The notes under the pieces: model-generated
What the model saw: only the letters and a program-made list of their open reading frames with translations
What the model was told of the DNA's origin: nothing
The model's database searches: none
Assembly (NCBI GenBank): GCA_036510655.1
Contig: DATCDQ010000067.1
Location: 1-52,867, forward strand
Direction: 5' to 3'
DNA: 52,867 nt
From: Rathayibacter_A sp036510655
Lineage (GTDB): Bacteria > Actinomycetota > Actinomycetes > Actinomycetales > Microbacteriaceae
Translations under genes and position numbers: made by a program
In this document: in pieces, positions 39,544 through 47,285 of the stretch
How the letters are laid out: each line of letters opens with the position of its first letter
Position numbering within the stretch: the stretch's first letter is position 1

Positions 39544-40667
39544 ACAGGGTTCTCCTCGTCCGACTTCGCCAAGGCGGCTCGCAGTTGTTTTGCCTGCTTC
39601 TCGGGCGGAACATCGCCGATCCATGCGCCCATTGCGGCCTCGCTGCCCGCCAAGAACTTGAGCTTATCGGCGGCGCGGCGGGGCGAGGTCAATTGCAGCA
39701 TCAAGCGGATGTCGTCGTGATGCGCCGCCACCGGCGCTTGATGCCACGCGGCGATGTACGGCGTCGGAGTGCGGTACAGAGCATCCACCGCTCGGAGCAG
39801 CCTGAGGTAGAGCACGGCGAGTTCGTCACGCTCCTCGATGTTCGTCTCCGCGAAGTCGGCGACCTGGCGGTGCGGCAACATGTGCACCTCGAGGGGCCAG
39901 CGCGCGGCGAACGGCACGAACGCGCTCCAGTGATCGCCGGACAGAATCAGCCGCTCGCCGGCGCGTTCGCTGCGCAGAATGTCCTCGAACAGTGTCGGCC
40001 CGTATGCCTCGACCGATGAGACGAGTTGTTGCGTCCGCGGCGTGATGTAGGGATAGGCGTAGATCTGACCGTGCGGATGATGCAGGGTCACCCCGATCGC
40101 CTCACCGCGGTTTTCGAACGGGAAGACCTGTTGGATGCCCTCGAGGGCCGACAGTTCCGCGGTGCGATCCGCCCATGCCTCGATCACCGTGCGGGCGCGA
40201 GAGCGACTCAGGCTGCCGAACGATCCGGTGCGCTCCGGGCTGAAGCAGACGACTTCGCAGCGGCCGACCGAGGTGCGCGTGCGGCCGATCCCGAGTTCGT
40301 CCAGGTCTGCGAGGCCGAGCGGCGCGTTCTCACCGCTGAGCGCAGGACCGAATGACGGCGACCGGTTCTCGAACACGGCGACGTCGTAGTTGCTCGGCAC
40401 CTCGGACGGGTTCGTCGGCGATTGCGGCGCGAGCGGGTCCAATTCGGCCGGCGGCAGCACAACCCTGTTCTGCCGTGACGCCGCAATAGAAATCCATTCA
40501 CCGGTCAGCACGTCCTGGCGCATCGTCGCAGTGAGCGGACGCGGCTCGAGAGTGCGCAAATCGGCCGAGCGCTCAGCCGGCAGCGTGGTGTCTGCATCGT
40601 CGTAGTAGACGATGTCGCGCCCGTCTGCCAGCTGCGACACCCTTGTGGTGACCCCTGAGGTGAGCAT
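39540..40667 (-). CDS. galT: Galactose-1-phosphate uridylyltransferase
   Basis: A 375-residue histidine-triad transferase exchanging UMP between UDP-glucose and galactose-1-phosphate. The active-site motif is 'GVTLHHPHGQIYAYPYI' (His-Pro-His), with 'CFSPERTGSFGSLS' and 'AWHQAPVAAHHDD' as further family blocks. The start is ATG 40667 (MLTSGVTTRV). It has TATCGT and then exactly 6 bases upstream on the minus strand, indicating a leaderless transcript; the longer frame to 40733 crosses the promoter and is rejected. galK follows with a 4-base overlap. A DeoR regulator is divergent. Confidence 0.96.
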   Translation of the reverse strand: MLTSGVTTRVSQLADGRDIVYYDDADTTLPAERSADLRTLEPRPLTATMRQDVLTGEWISIAASRQNRVVLPPAELDPLAPQSPTNPSEVPSNYDVAVFENRSPSFGPALSGENAPLGLADLDELGIGRTRTSVGRCEVVCFSPERTGSFGSLSRSRARTVIEAWADRTAELSALEGIQQVFPFENRGEAIGVTLHHPHGQIYAYPYITPRTQQLVSSVEAYGPTLFEDILRSERAGERLILSGDHWSAFVPFAARWPLEVHMLPHRQVADFAETNIEERDELAVLYLRLLRAVDALYRTPTPYIAAWHQAPVAAHHDDIRLMLQLTSPRRAADKLKFLAGSEAAMGAWIGDVPPEKQAKQLRAALAKSDEENPV

Positions 40668-40720
40668 GGTATTACGATAGCGAAAACTGCGGTTTCGATT
40701 ACGAAAGGAATCGTAACGAC
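40668..40720. promoter_or_regulatory. galT/deoR divergent control region with repeated TTACGA and CGAAA motifs
   Basis: ATTACGATAG (40671-40680) and ATTACGAAAG (40698-40707) are direct repeats differing at one base, and TCGTAAC (40711-40717) is an inverted copy. CGAAA-N7-TTTCG-N4-CGAAA (40681-40706) adds overlapping palindromes. The set probably forms several DeoR subsites overlapping the galT -10 box. Confidence 0.6.
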
Positions 40721-41518
40721 ATGGAGCCTTCATTCGAGCGACCTCCTCAGGACAGACGTCACGAGCGACTCGCGCGGATGGTTGCCGAGCGCGGATTCGT
40801 TCGTGTCGTGGACGCGAGTGAGGAACTGGGCGTCAGCCTGGTGACGGTGCGCAGCGATCTCGGGGCGCTGGAGGCATCCGGGGTGCTCCGCCGTGTGCAC
40901 GGCGGGGCGGTCGCGATCGACAGTGTCGAGCCATCGTTCGAGCGGTCGCTTGCAAGTTCGGCGGACGAGAAGCTGTTGATCGCGCTCGCTGCCGCTAACC
41001 TCGTGGCGTCGGGGTCCAGCGTGCTTGTGGATGTCGGCAGCACGACCGCGGCGGTTGCGCGTGCACTCGTCGCGCGGGAGGATCTGCACGATGTGACCGT
41101 GATCACCAATGGGCTCACGATCGCCCTGGAACTGGAGGTCGCGATCCCGCGGTTTCGAGTTGTCGTGACGGGCGGCACGCTGCGTCCGCTTCAGCATTCG
41201 CTCGTGGCGCCGCTGGCAGCCGTCGTTCTCGAACAGGTTCACGTCGACCTGGCCTTCATCGGCTGCAACGGTGTGCACGCGCTCGAGGGCGTCACCAACC
41301 TCAACCTGCCGGAAGCCGAAGTTAAGAGGGCGATGGTCGCGGCGTCTTCACGTGCGGTCGTCGTCGCAGACGGCTCCAAGATCGGCGCCGTGCAACTGGG
41401 CCGGATCGGGCCGCTTTCCGCGTTCGACACCGTGATCACGGGCGATACGGCGGATCCGGATGCGCTCGCCGCGTTGCGTGCGGCCGCCGGCCCAGCCGTC
41501 GTGGTCGTCGGTCACTGA
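40721..41518 (+). CDS. DeoR-family transcriptional regulator of the gal genes
   Basis: A 265-residue repressor. The N-terminal DeoR helix-turn-helix spans about 14-65 ('VRVVDASEELGVSLVTVRSD', 'LRRVHGGAV'), and the sugar-phosphate-binding DeoRC domain follows ('VDVGSTTAAVARAL', 'VITNGLTIALEL', 'VVVADGSKIGAVQLG'). ATG 40721 has AAAGGA about 10 bases upstream. Divergent arrangement with galT-galK points to local control, probably released by a galactose-derived phosphate. A strong stem-loop follows the stop. Confidence 0.9.
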   Translation: MEPSFERPPQDRRHERLARMVAERGFVRVVDASEELGVSLVTVRSDLGALEASGVLRRVHGGAVAIDSVEPSFERSLASSADEKLLIALAAANLVASGSSVLVDVGSTTAAVARALVAREDLHDVTVITNGLTIALELEVAIPRFRVVVTGGTLRPLQHSLVAPLAAVVLEQVHVDLAFIGCNGVHALEGVTNLNLPEAEVKRAMVAASSRAVVVADGSKIGAVQLGRIGPLSAFDTVITGDTADPDALAALRAAAGPAVVVVGH

Positions 41519-41581
41519 GCAGAGGCGAAACACCGCCGGAGCAGCTGCCCCGGGCCGCTTTCGTGGTGTGCCGGTGCCGAT

Positions 41582-41640
41582 TTCAGGCTGGAAGGCCGGA
41601 TCCGCCGGGTGAACGTCTTCACCTGGCGGTTGAGCCTGAA
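41582..41640 (+). terminator. Compound stem-loop after the deoR-like gene
   Basis: The inner stem is CCGCCGGGTGAA / TTCACCTGGCGG (41602-41613 with 41618-41629), 12 bp including one G-U, with a 4-base loop. The outer stem is TTCAGGCT / AGCCTGAA (41582-41589 with 41633-41640). There is no U-tract. It probably ends deoR transcription; nothing else is seen in 41519-41704 apart from the next promoter. Confidence 0.6.
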
Positions 41641-41692
41641 TACGGTCCGGGAACCGGTCGGGGCCGTTCGCCGCGGCAGCGCGGCGGCGCAA

Positions 41693-41698
41693 TAGGCT
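41693..41698 (+). promoter_or_regulatory. Leaderless promoter -10 for the second aldose epimerase
   Basis: TAGGCT followed by 6 bases and ATG 41705; no ribosome-binding site. Confidence 0.55.
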
Positions 41699-41704
41699 AG
41701 AGCA

Positions 41705-42631
41705 ATGCGTGCACCGACCGGAGAACAGTACGAACTCACCAGGCGAACGGCTGCAGGGCAGGCCAGGGCGTTCATCACTCAAGTGGCTGCAGGGTTGCGT
41801 CACTACAGTGTGGGCGGCATCGACCTGACGGAGCCATTCGCCGTCGATTCGACGCCACCGTCCGGCAACGGCATCGTGCTGGTGCCGTGGCCGAACAGGG
41901 TCAAGGACGGCCGGTGGGAGTTGAACGGCAGATCGCAGCAGCTGGCGCTGACCGAGCCGGACCTCGACAACGCCATTCACGGGCTGCTGCGCTACGCGCC
42001 GTACACGCTCGTCGCGCGCAGCGACGACGCGGTCACACTCGCGGCGACAGTGTTCCCGCAGGCCGGATACCCGTTCCTCATCGACACGAGCGTGCGCTAC
42101 GAGTTGGTCGAAGACGGTCTGACGGTGACCCACACGCTGACCAACGTCGGAACGGCGGATGCGCCGGTTGCGGTGGGAACGCATCCGTACTTCACCATCG
42201 GCGACGTTCCCACAGAAGACCTGACGCTCACGCTGAACGCAGCCACGCACTTCACGGTCGACGATCGGCTCAACGTGATCGATGAGCATCCGGTCGACGG
42301 CACGGAATTCGACCTGCGCGCGGGCCGTCGCGTCGGCGACCTCCACCTCGACGACGGATGGGGCAGCGTCGCGATCGTCAATGGACGCTCGCAGCAGACC
42401 TTGACCGCGCCGGATGGACGCACGGTGTCGATGTGGGCAGACAAGCACTTCGGCTACGTGCAGGTGTACACGTCGCGTGCGCTGAAAAGCCTGCCAGCCG
42501 GGCAGTTGGCGGTCGCGATCGAACCGATGACGGCCCCGACGAATGCCCTGAATTCGGGCCGCGACCTGAAATGGCTCGCCCCGGGCAAGACCTGGAGCGT
42601 CGCGTGGGGCGTGCAGCACACCGGTCTCTGA
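41705..42631 (+). CDS. Aldose 1-epimerase (mutarotase), copy 2
   Basis: A 308-residue mutarotase. 'GIVLVPWPNRVKDGRW', 'AIHGLLRYAPY' (first catalytic His), 'VAVGTHPYFTIGD' (second His) and 'LAVAIEPMTAPTNALNSG' (catalytic Glu) are intact. Supplying alpha-galactose to galactokinase is the expected role beside galK-galT. The sequence is clearly related to the protein at 19161 and shares its unusual lack of a longer N-terminal part. A start by leaderless transcription fits. The GH27 alpha-galactosidase gene follows 47 bases downstream and may be in the same transcript. Confidence 0.93.
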   Translation: MRAPTGEQYELTRRTAAGQARAFITQVAAGLRHYSVGGIDLTEPFAVDSTPPSGNGIVLVPWPNRVKDGRWELNGRSQQLALTEPDLDNAIHGLLRYAPYTLVARSDDAVTLAATVFPQAGYPFLIDTSVRYELVEDGLTVTHTLTNVGTADAPVAVGTHPYFTIGDVPTEDLTLTLNAATHFTVDDRLNVIDEHPVDGTEFDLRAGRRVGDLHLDDGWGSVAIVNGRSQQTLTAPDGRTVSMWADKHFGYVQVYTSRALKSLPAGQLAVAIEPMTAPTNALNSGRDLKWLAPGKTWSVAWGVQHTGL

Positions 42632-42678
42632 GCAGCCGTGGCACCCGGGCCGACGAAGGCCCGGCCGCGGGTTCGGCG

Positions 42679-43995
42679 GTGGCAAAACACGGCGTCGCGG
42701 CAGCCGCCTGCCTTGCGATCGTCGTCGCACTCGGCGGATGCGTGTCCTCTGGCCCGGGGCAGCCCGCGTCATCGACCGGGCAGGTCGCGCCTGCGCAGGC
42801 ATCCGGCACACCGTTGCCGACGACGATCGACAACGGCCTGGCGCGCACTCCGGTTATGGGATTCAACGGCTGGAACGCGTTCGAATGCGACGTCAGCGCT
42901 CGACTGATCGAAGAGACAGCTGACGCCATGGTCGCAAACGGCATGAAGGCCGCCGGTTACGACTACGTGAACATCGACGACTGCTGGATGGCGCACAAAC
43001 GCAACGCCGGCGGTCATCTGGTGCCGGATCCGGTGAAGTTTCCCGACGGGATCGCCGCGGTCGCGGCATCCGTTCATGCGAAGGGGCTGAAACTCGGCAT
43101 CTATGAGAGCGCCGGGGCGACGACGTGCGAGAACTACCCCGGAAGCCTTGGCCACGAGGTCACCGACGCGAACGACTTCGCGGCGTGGGGTGTGGATTTG
43201 CTCAAGTACGACAACTGCGGCACGGCGTCGGAGCGCGCCGGCACAAGGGCTCGCTACCTCGAGCGCTACACCACGATGGCGCAGGCTCTGCAGGCGACGG
43301 GCCGTCCGATCGTGTACTCGATCTGCGAGTGGGGTTGGCGCGATGCGCCGAGTTGGGCGCCTGCGATCTCGAACATGTGGCGCACGACCCGGGATATCAC
43401 CGACAGCTACGCCAGCATGCTGAGCATCGTGAAGCAGAACGCGACGCTCGCTGCCGCGGCGCACCCCGGCGCGTTCAACGACCCGGACATGCTCGAGATC
43501 GGCAACGGCGGAATGACCAACGCCGAACAGAAATCCGAGTTCTCACTCTGGGCAATCATGGCCGCGCCACTGATCGCAGGCACGGACTTGCGCACCGCGT
43601 CAGCGGCGACCCTAGCCATCTACACGAACACGGATGTCATCGCCCTCGATCAGGATGCCCTCGGCGTGCAAGGCAGGCTGCTCACCTCCGCCGGCGGACT
43701 CTTCGTGTTCGCGAAACCGTTGGTCGGCGGTGACGTCGCTGTCGCCCTGTTCAATGCGAACGACCACAGCGAACGGATGTCGACCACGGCAGCCGCTGTC
43801 GGCATCACGTTGCCGACCGGCTCGGCCGGCGACGCGGCCGGCTCGGCGGGCGCCGCGGCGGGCTCGAAAGCGCGCCCCCTCACGCTGACCGACCTCTGGT
43901 CGAAACAGGCGACGACGGCGTCGAGCGTGATTTCCGCAGTCGTACCGGGCCACGCCACCGTCCTGTATCGAGTGCACGGCGGGGGCAACGGGTGA
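42679..43995 (+). CDS. Alpha-galactosidase, GH27, secreted lipoprotein
   Basis: A 438-residue GH27 melibiase. From GTG 42679 the N-terminus is a short lipoprotein signal with lipobox 'LGGC' (Cys21), so the enzyme is anchored outside the membrane; the open frame further upstream lies inside the epimerase gene. The barrel begins 'RTPVMGFNGWNAFECDVS', then 'YDYVNIDDCW', 'VDLLKYDNCG' with predicted nucleophile Asp178, and 'AFNDPDMLEIG' with predicted acid/base Asp270. A C-terminal beta domain contains a Gly/Ala/Ser repeat insert near residues 378-396. Its stop overlaps the start of an FtsX-type permease (GTGA), an unexpected partner. It complements the cytoplasmic GH36 enzyme at 28943. Confidence 0.92.
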   Translation: MAKHGVAAAACLAIVVALGGCVSSGPGQPASSTGQVAPAQASGTPLPTTIDNGLARTPVMGFNGWNAFECDVSARLIEETADAMVANGMKAAGYDYVNIDDCWMAHKRNAGGHLVPDPVKFPDGIAAVAASVHAKGLKLGIYESAGATTCENYPGSLGHEVTDANDFAAWGVDLLKYDNCGTASERAGTRARYLERYTTMAQALQATGRPIVYSICEWGWRDAPSWAPAISNMWRTTRDITDSYASMLSIVKQNATLAAAAHPGAFNDPDMLEIGNGGMTNAEQKSEFSLWAIMAAPLIAGTDLRTASAATLAIYTNTDVIALDQDALGVQGRLLTSAGGLFVFAKPLVGGDVAVALFNANDHSERMSTTAAAVGITLPTGSAGDAAGSAGAAAGSKARPLTLTDLWSKQATTASSVISAVVPGHATVLYRVHGGGNG

Positions 43996-46900
43996 GCCGC
44001 GTGGTTCTCTGGTTGCGTCGTTCCCTCGCAAGGCGCGGGCTTCTGGCCGCGACCGCCGCGACCTGCGTTGTGGCCACCTTTCTGATCGTGACGATCGCCG
44101 GCTTCGCGCTGCAGTCAGAGCGTCCTGCCGTGCGTGCGACCGTTGTCGCCGGTCCGGTGCCGACCGTGAGCGTTCGGGCGGAGACGACGTTGGACACGAA
44201 TGCGTCCGCGCAGGATGCGGCGGCCCGTACTGTGATCACGCACGAAATGCGCGGTGTCGACGTGCACGTGTATCGCAGCGTCACGACCGCACCAGTCGCG
44301 CTCGCCCCGGCCCGTGCGACAAGGCCTGGCCTGGCAACGGCAATCCTGCTCGAAGACGCTGGCGCTGTGCGGGACCGAATCCACGTTGTTGCAGGGCAGT
44401 GGCCGCCCGGCGTGCGCCCCGTAACTGGACTGCCCGAGTCCTATCCAGTCGCCGTACAGGCGACGGCAGCGGGGCTGCTCGGGTTGAAGGTCGGTGACGC
44501 CGTCGACATCCCATCGGACGCCGGAGCCCTGCACCTCTGGGTGGCGGCCACCTGGCGGGCGGACGACGCGGCCGATCCGCTGTGGTTCGGAGACCGGCAG
44601 GTTGTGACGGGACGCTCAGGCGCCGCAGTCGGTCCGCTGATCGTCGGCTCGGATGCCCTCGCACACCTGGATGCAACACCCGTGGTCAGCTGGGTGGTCA
44701 CTCCGGACGCCGCCGCACTCACCCCGGCGCAGCTGCCGCAACTTGTTCGCGGTTTCGGTGCGCTCTCCGGCGCACTGGGCACCGACGCTGCTGTGACCTC
44801 GACCATCGTGACCGTGTCAGGCGATGGCGGCCAGACCGCGCGCGGAATGACGACGTCGCTTGCTTCTCTCGGCGCGGTGGTGTCTCTTCCGATCGCCGTG
44901 CTCTCGGTCGCTCTGGTGCTGGCCTTGATTCTGCTCGCACGCTTGCTCGCGGACACGCGCGCGGCCGAGACGACATTGCTGCGGGCCAGGGGTGCGACTG
45001 CCGCCACGTTGATGCGCGCTGCTGCGGCGGAGTCGGCGCCTATCGGTGCGGTCGGCGCGCTGGTGGGCGTTGCCGGAGCATCCGTGGCGCTCGCACTGGG
45101 AACGGGCTCGCTCCCGCCGCCGGCCGTGCTCGTCGTGCCGACGCTCCTGGTGTTGCTGACCGTGATCGTCGTGCAGCTCGGCGTGGTCGGTATCAGTCTG
45201 CGGGGCGGACTCGGCACTGTCCGCGAAGCCGGCCGGGCGCGGTCGGTAGCCTCACTGGGCTTCACGGCGCTTGTCGTGGTCGCCGCGGGTTTCACGCTCT
45301 GGCGCTTCCTGCAATACGGCACCGGCGGCGGTATTACTGGCGGAACGGCGGGTGGGGCCGCCGACGGATCGCTCGACCCGACGGGAGTCATCGCGCCCGC
45401 GCTCGCCCTTCTGGCAGCGGTGCTGCTCGGGTTGGCCGTCTTCGGCCCGCTGACGCGCACCGTCGAGAACGGTGCATCGCGCGGTCCCCGAGTGATTCCG
45501 GTGCTGCCCGCACGTCAACTCGGCAGGGGGCTCGGTTTCTTCGTCGCGCCGGCAGCGCTGATCATCTTGACGGTGGCCACGACCACGTTGGCCGCCGGCT
45601 TCGTCGGCACCTGGTCTGCGTATCGAGTTTCCGCAGCTCACGTTGTCAATGCGGGCGATCTGCGTGTGTCGACCGGCACAGCCGCCCCGGTTCTGGGTAT
45701 CAACGACGGGGCGGATGCCGCGGCGTACGCGGCCGTACGCGGCGTGACCGCCGCGATCCCGGCGATGCGCGGCAACGCCGTCTTGGGCACCGGAACGGCA
45801 CCCGTCGTCGCGGTTCCCGTCGCACGGCTGGCAGACGCGATGGCACCGGACGGTGGCGCAATCGACGCCGACGGCATCCGCTCGGCGCTCGCGTCGGCTG
45901 GCTCAACATCGGCTGGCTCCGCCGCCGGTGCGACAATGGCAGGCATCGCGCTGCCGCGCGGCACCCGGTCGCTGTCGATCGCGTACACAGCGACGGTGGC
46001 ACCGCCCGCTGCCGCAACAGCGGACGGCGACACGGCGCCGCGCACCATACAGGTCACGGTATGGCTGGCGGATGTTGACGGCACCGTCGTTCCGGCCACC
46101 TACCCGGCCACGGTGCTCGCGACGTTGTCTGAAGCGGCGAAGCCTGCTGCGGCAGCCACGGTCGTGACGAAACCAGCGGACCTGCCGATCGGTGGCCCGT
46201 GGCAGATCGTTGCGGTCGACGCTGCATTCAGCGGGGGAGTGCTCGGCGATCACTATCGGTGGACACTCAGCGGCGCAACGGCCCGTTCAGGTGCGACGGC
46301 CCAGGCCGGCGTCGATGTCGCCGTGGCAGTGTCGGGCGCGCACGGCTGGCACGTAGCGCCGGATGCGTTCGGTATGGCTCCGTCGGGCACCGGCGCGTCG
46401 GGCACTGGCGGGACGAGTACCGATTCGCCGCCGCGTTCGGTCGCGACGGGCATTGGGCTGACGGCGACCAAGACCGACGCGTCTCTCGGCAGCACGGTGC
46501 GCCTGATGCCAGGCCAGGCGCGCCGGCCGGCTGTCGTCGTGACGGCAACGCTCGCCCGCGCGAACGGTCTATCGGTTGGAGACAGCGTGTCGCTTGACGG
46601 CGGCTGGTGGGCGACCGCAGCCACGATTGCGAAGATCGTGCCGGTCGTCCCCGGTGAACATTCCGAGGCCGTGCTGTTCGACCTGCCGACCCTTCAGGAA
46701 GCCTTGTTGCGCTCGAGCGCAACACCGGTGGCCGCGAACGAGATCTGGATTGCGTCGGCACACCCGGAGCAGGTGCTTCCCGCCGTGTCGGCGGTAGCCG
46801 GCCCTGGCGCGGTCGTCATGCTGCCGGACACGACCTTCGTCGAGCGGTTCCTGGGTGCCGCCACGCTCGCGCTGTGGCTAGGCTGCACTGGTTGTGTCGC

Positions 46901-47285
46901 TCTCGCCGTGATCGCTCTCTCTGCTGCTGCGGCGGCGCTGTCCCGTCGTCGTCGGCCGGAGGTGGCGGTGTTCCGTGCACTGGGCTTCTCGGCACGGCAA
47001 CAGCGACGTTCGCGCGGCGGCGAGTTGGCGGTCGTCGCGACGATCGCAGCCGTGATCGGTGTTGTGGCTGGCGCGCTCGTGGCGCTTTTGGTCGTGCCGA
47101 CACTGACGCAGCTGACCGTCGTGACGGCGCCGGCGGCATTGCCTGTTCAGGCAGCCGTCGATCCAATCCTGCTCTCGATCGGCTACCTGGTCGTTGTTGC
47201 TGCGATCGCCGGCGTGGTTCTCGCGTACTCTGCGGCCGTCGGCAGGCAGGCCGGGGACACCGAATATCGGGAGGCGACGCTGTGA
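43992..47285 (+). CDS. FtsX-family ABC permease, first subunit (large extracellular domains)
   Basis: A 1097-residue membrane protein of the MacB/FtsX type. One N-terminal helix ('GLLAATAATCVVATFLIVTI') precedes an extracellular region, a first bundle of helices around residues 295-495 ('LASLGAVVSLPIAVLSVALV') and a helix near 510-535. A second extracellular domain and a C-terminal FtsX bundle from about residue 955 follow ('ATLALWLGCTGCVALAVI'). It starts at GTG 43992 overlapping the GH27 stop. Such permeases move no sugar; they export peptides, lipids or drugs, extract lipoproteins, or act as mechanotransmitters. Together with the next three genes it makes a complete two-permease, two-ATPase system. 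The substrate is unknown. Confidence 0.88.
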   Translation: MSRVVLWLRRSLARRGLLAATAATCVVATFLIVTIAGFALQSERPAVRATVVAGPVPTVSVRAETTLDTNASAQDAAARTVITHEMRGVDVHVYRSVTTAPVALAPARATRPGLATAILLEDAGAVRDRIHVVAGQWPPGVRPVTGLPESYPVAVQATAAGLLGLKVGDAVDIPSDAGALHLWVAATWRADDAADPLWFGDRQVVTGRSGAAVGPLIVGSDALAHLDATPVVSWVVTPDAAALTPAQLPQLVRGFGALSGALGTDAAVTSTIVTVSGDGGQTARGMTTSLASLGAVVSLPIAVLSVALVLALILLARLLADTRAAETTLLRARGATAATLMRAAAAESAPIGAVGALVGVAGASVALALGTGSLPPPAVLVVPTLLVLLTVIVVQLGVVGISLRGGLGTVREAGRARSVASLGFTALVVVAAGFTLWRFLQYGTGGGITGGTAGGAADGSLDPTGVIAPALALLAAVLLGLAVFGPLTRTVENGASRGPRVIPVLPARQLGRGLGFFVAPAALIILTVATTTLAAGFVGTWSAYRVSAAHVVNAGDLRVSTGTAAPVLGINDGADAAAYAAVRGVTAAIPAMRGNAVLGTGTAPVVAVPVARLADAMAPDGGAIDADGIRSALASAGSTSAGSAAGATMAGIALPRGTRSLSIAYTATVAPPAAATADGDTAPRTIQVTVWLADVDGTVVPATYPATVLATLSEAAKPAAAATVVTKPADLPIGGPWQIVAVDAAFSGGVLGDHYRWTLSGATARSGATAQAGVDVAVAVSGAHGWHVAPDAFGMAPSGTGASGTGGTSTDSPPRSVATGIGLTATKTDASLGSTVRLMPGQARRPAVVVTATLARANGLSVGDSVSLDGGWWATAATIAKIVPVVPGEHSEAVLFDLPTLQEALLRSSATPVAANEIWIASAHPEQVLPAVSAVAGPGAVVMLPDTTFVERFLGAATLALWLGCTGCVALAVIALSAAAAALSRRRRPEVAVFRALGFSARQQRRSRGGELAVVATIAAVIGVVAGALVALLVVPTLTQLTVVTAPAALPVQAAVDPILLSIGYLVVVAAIAGVVLAYSAAVGRQAGDTEYREATL

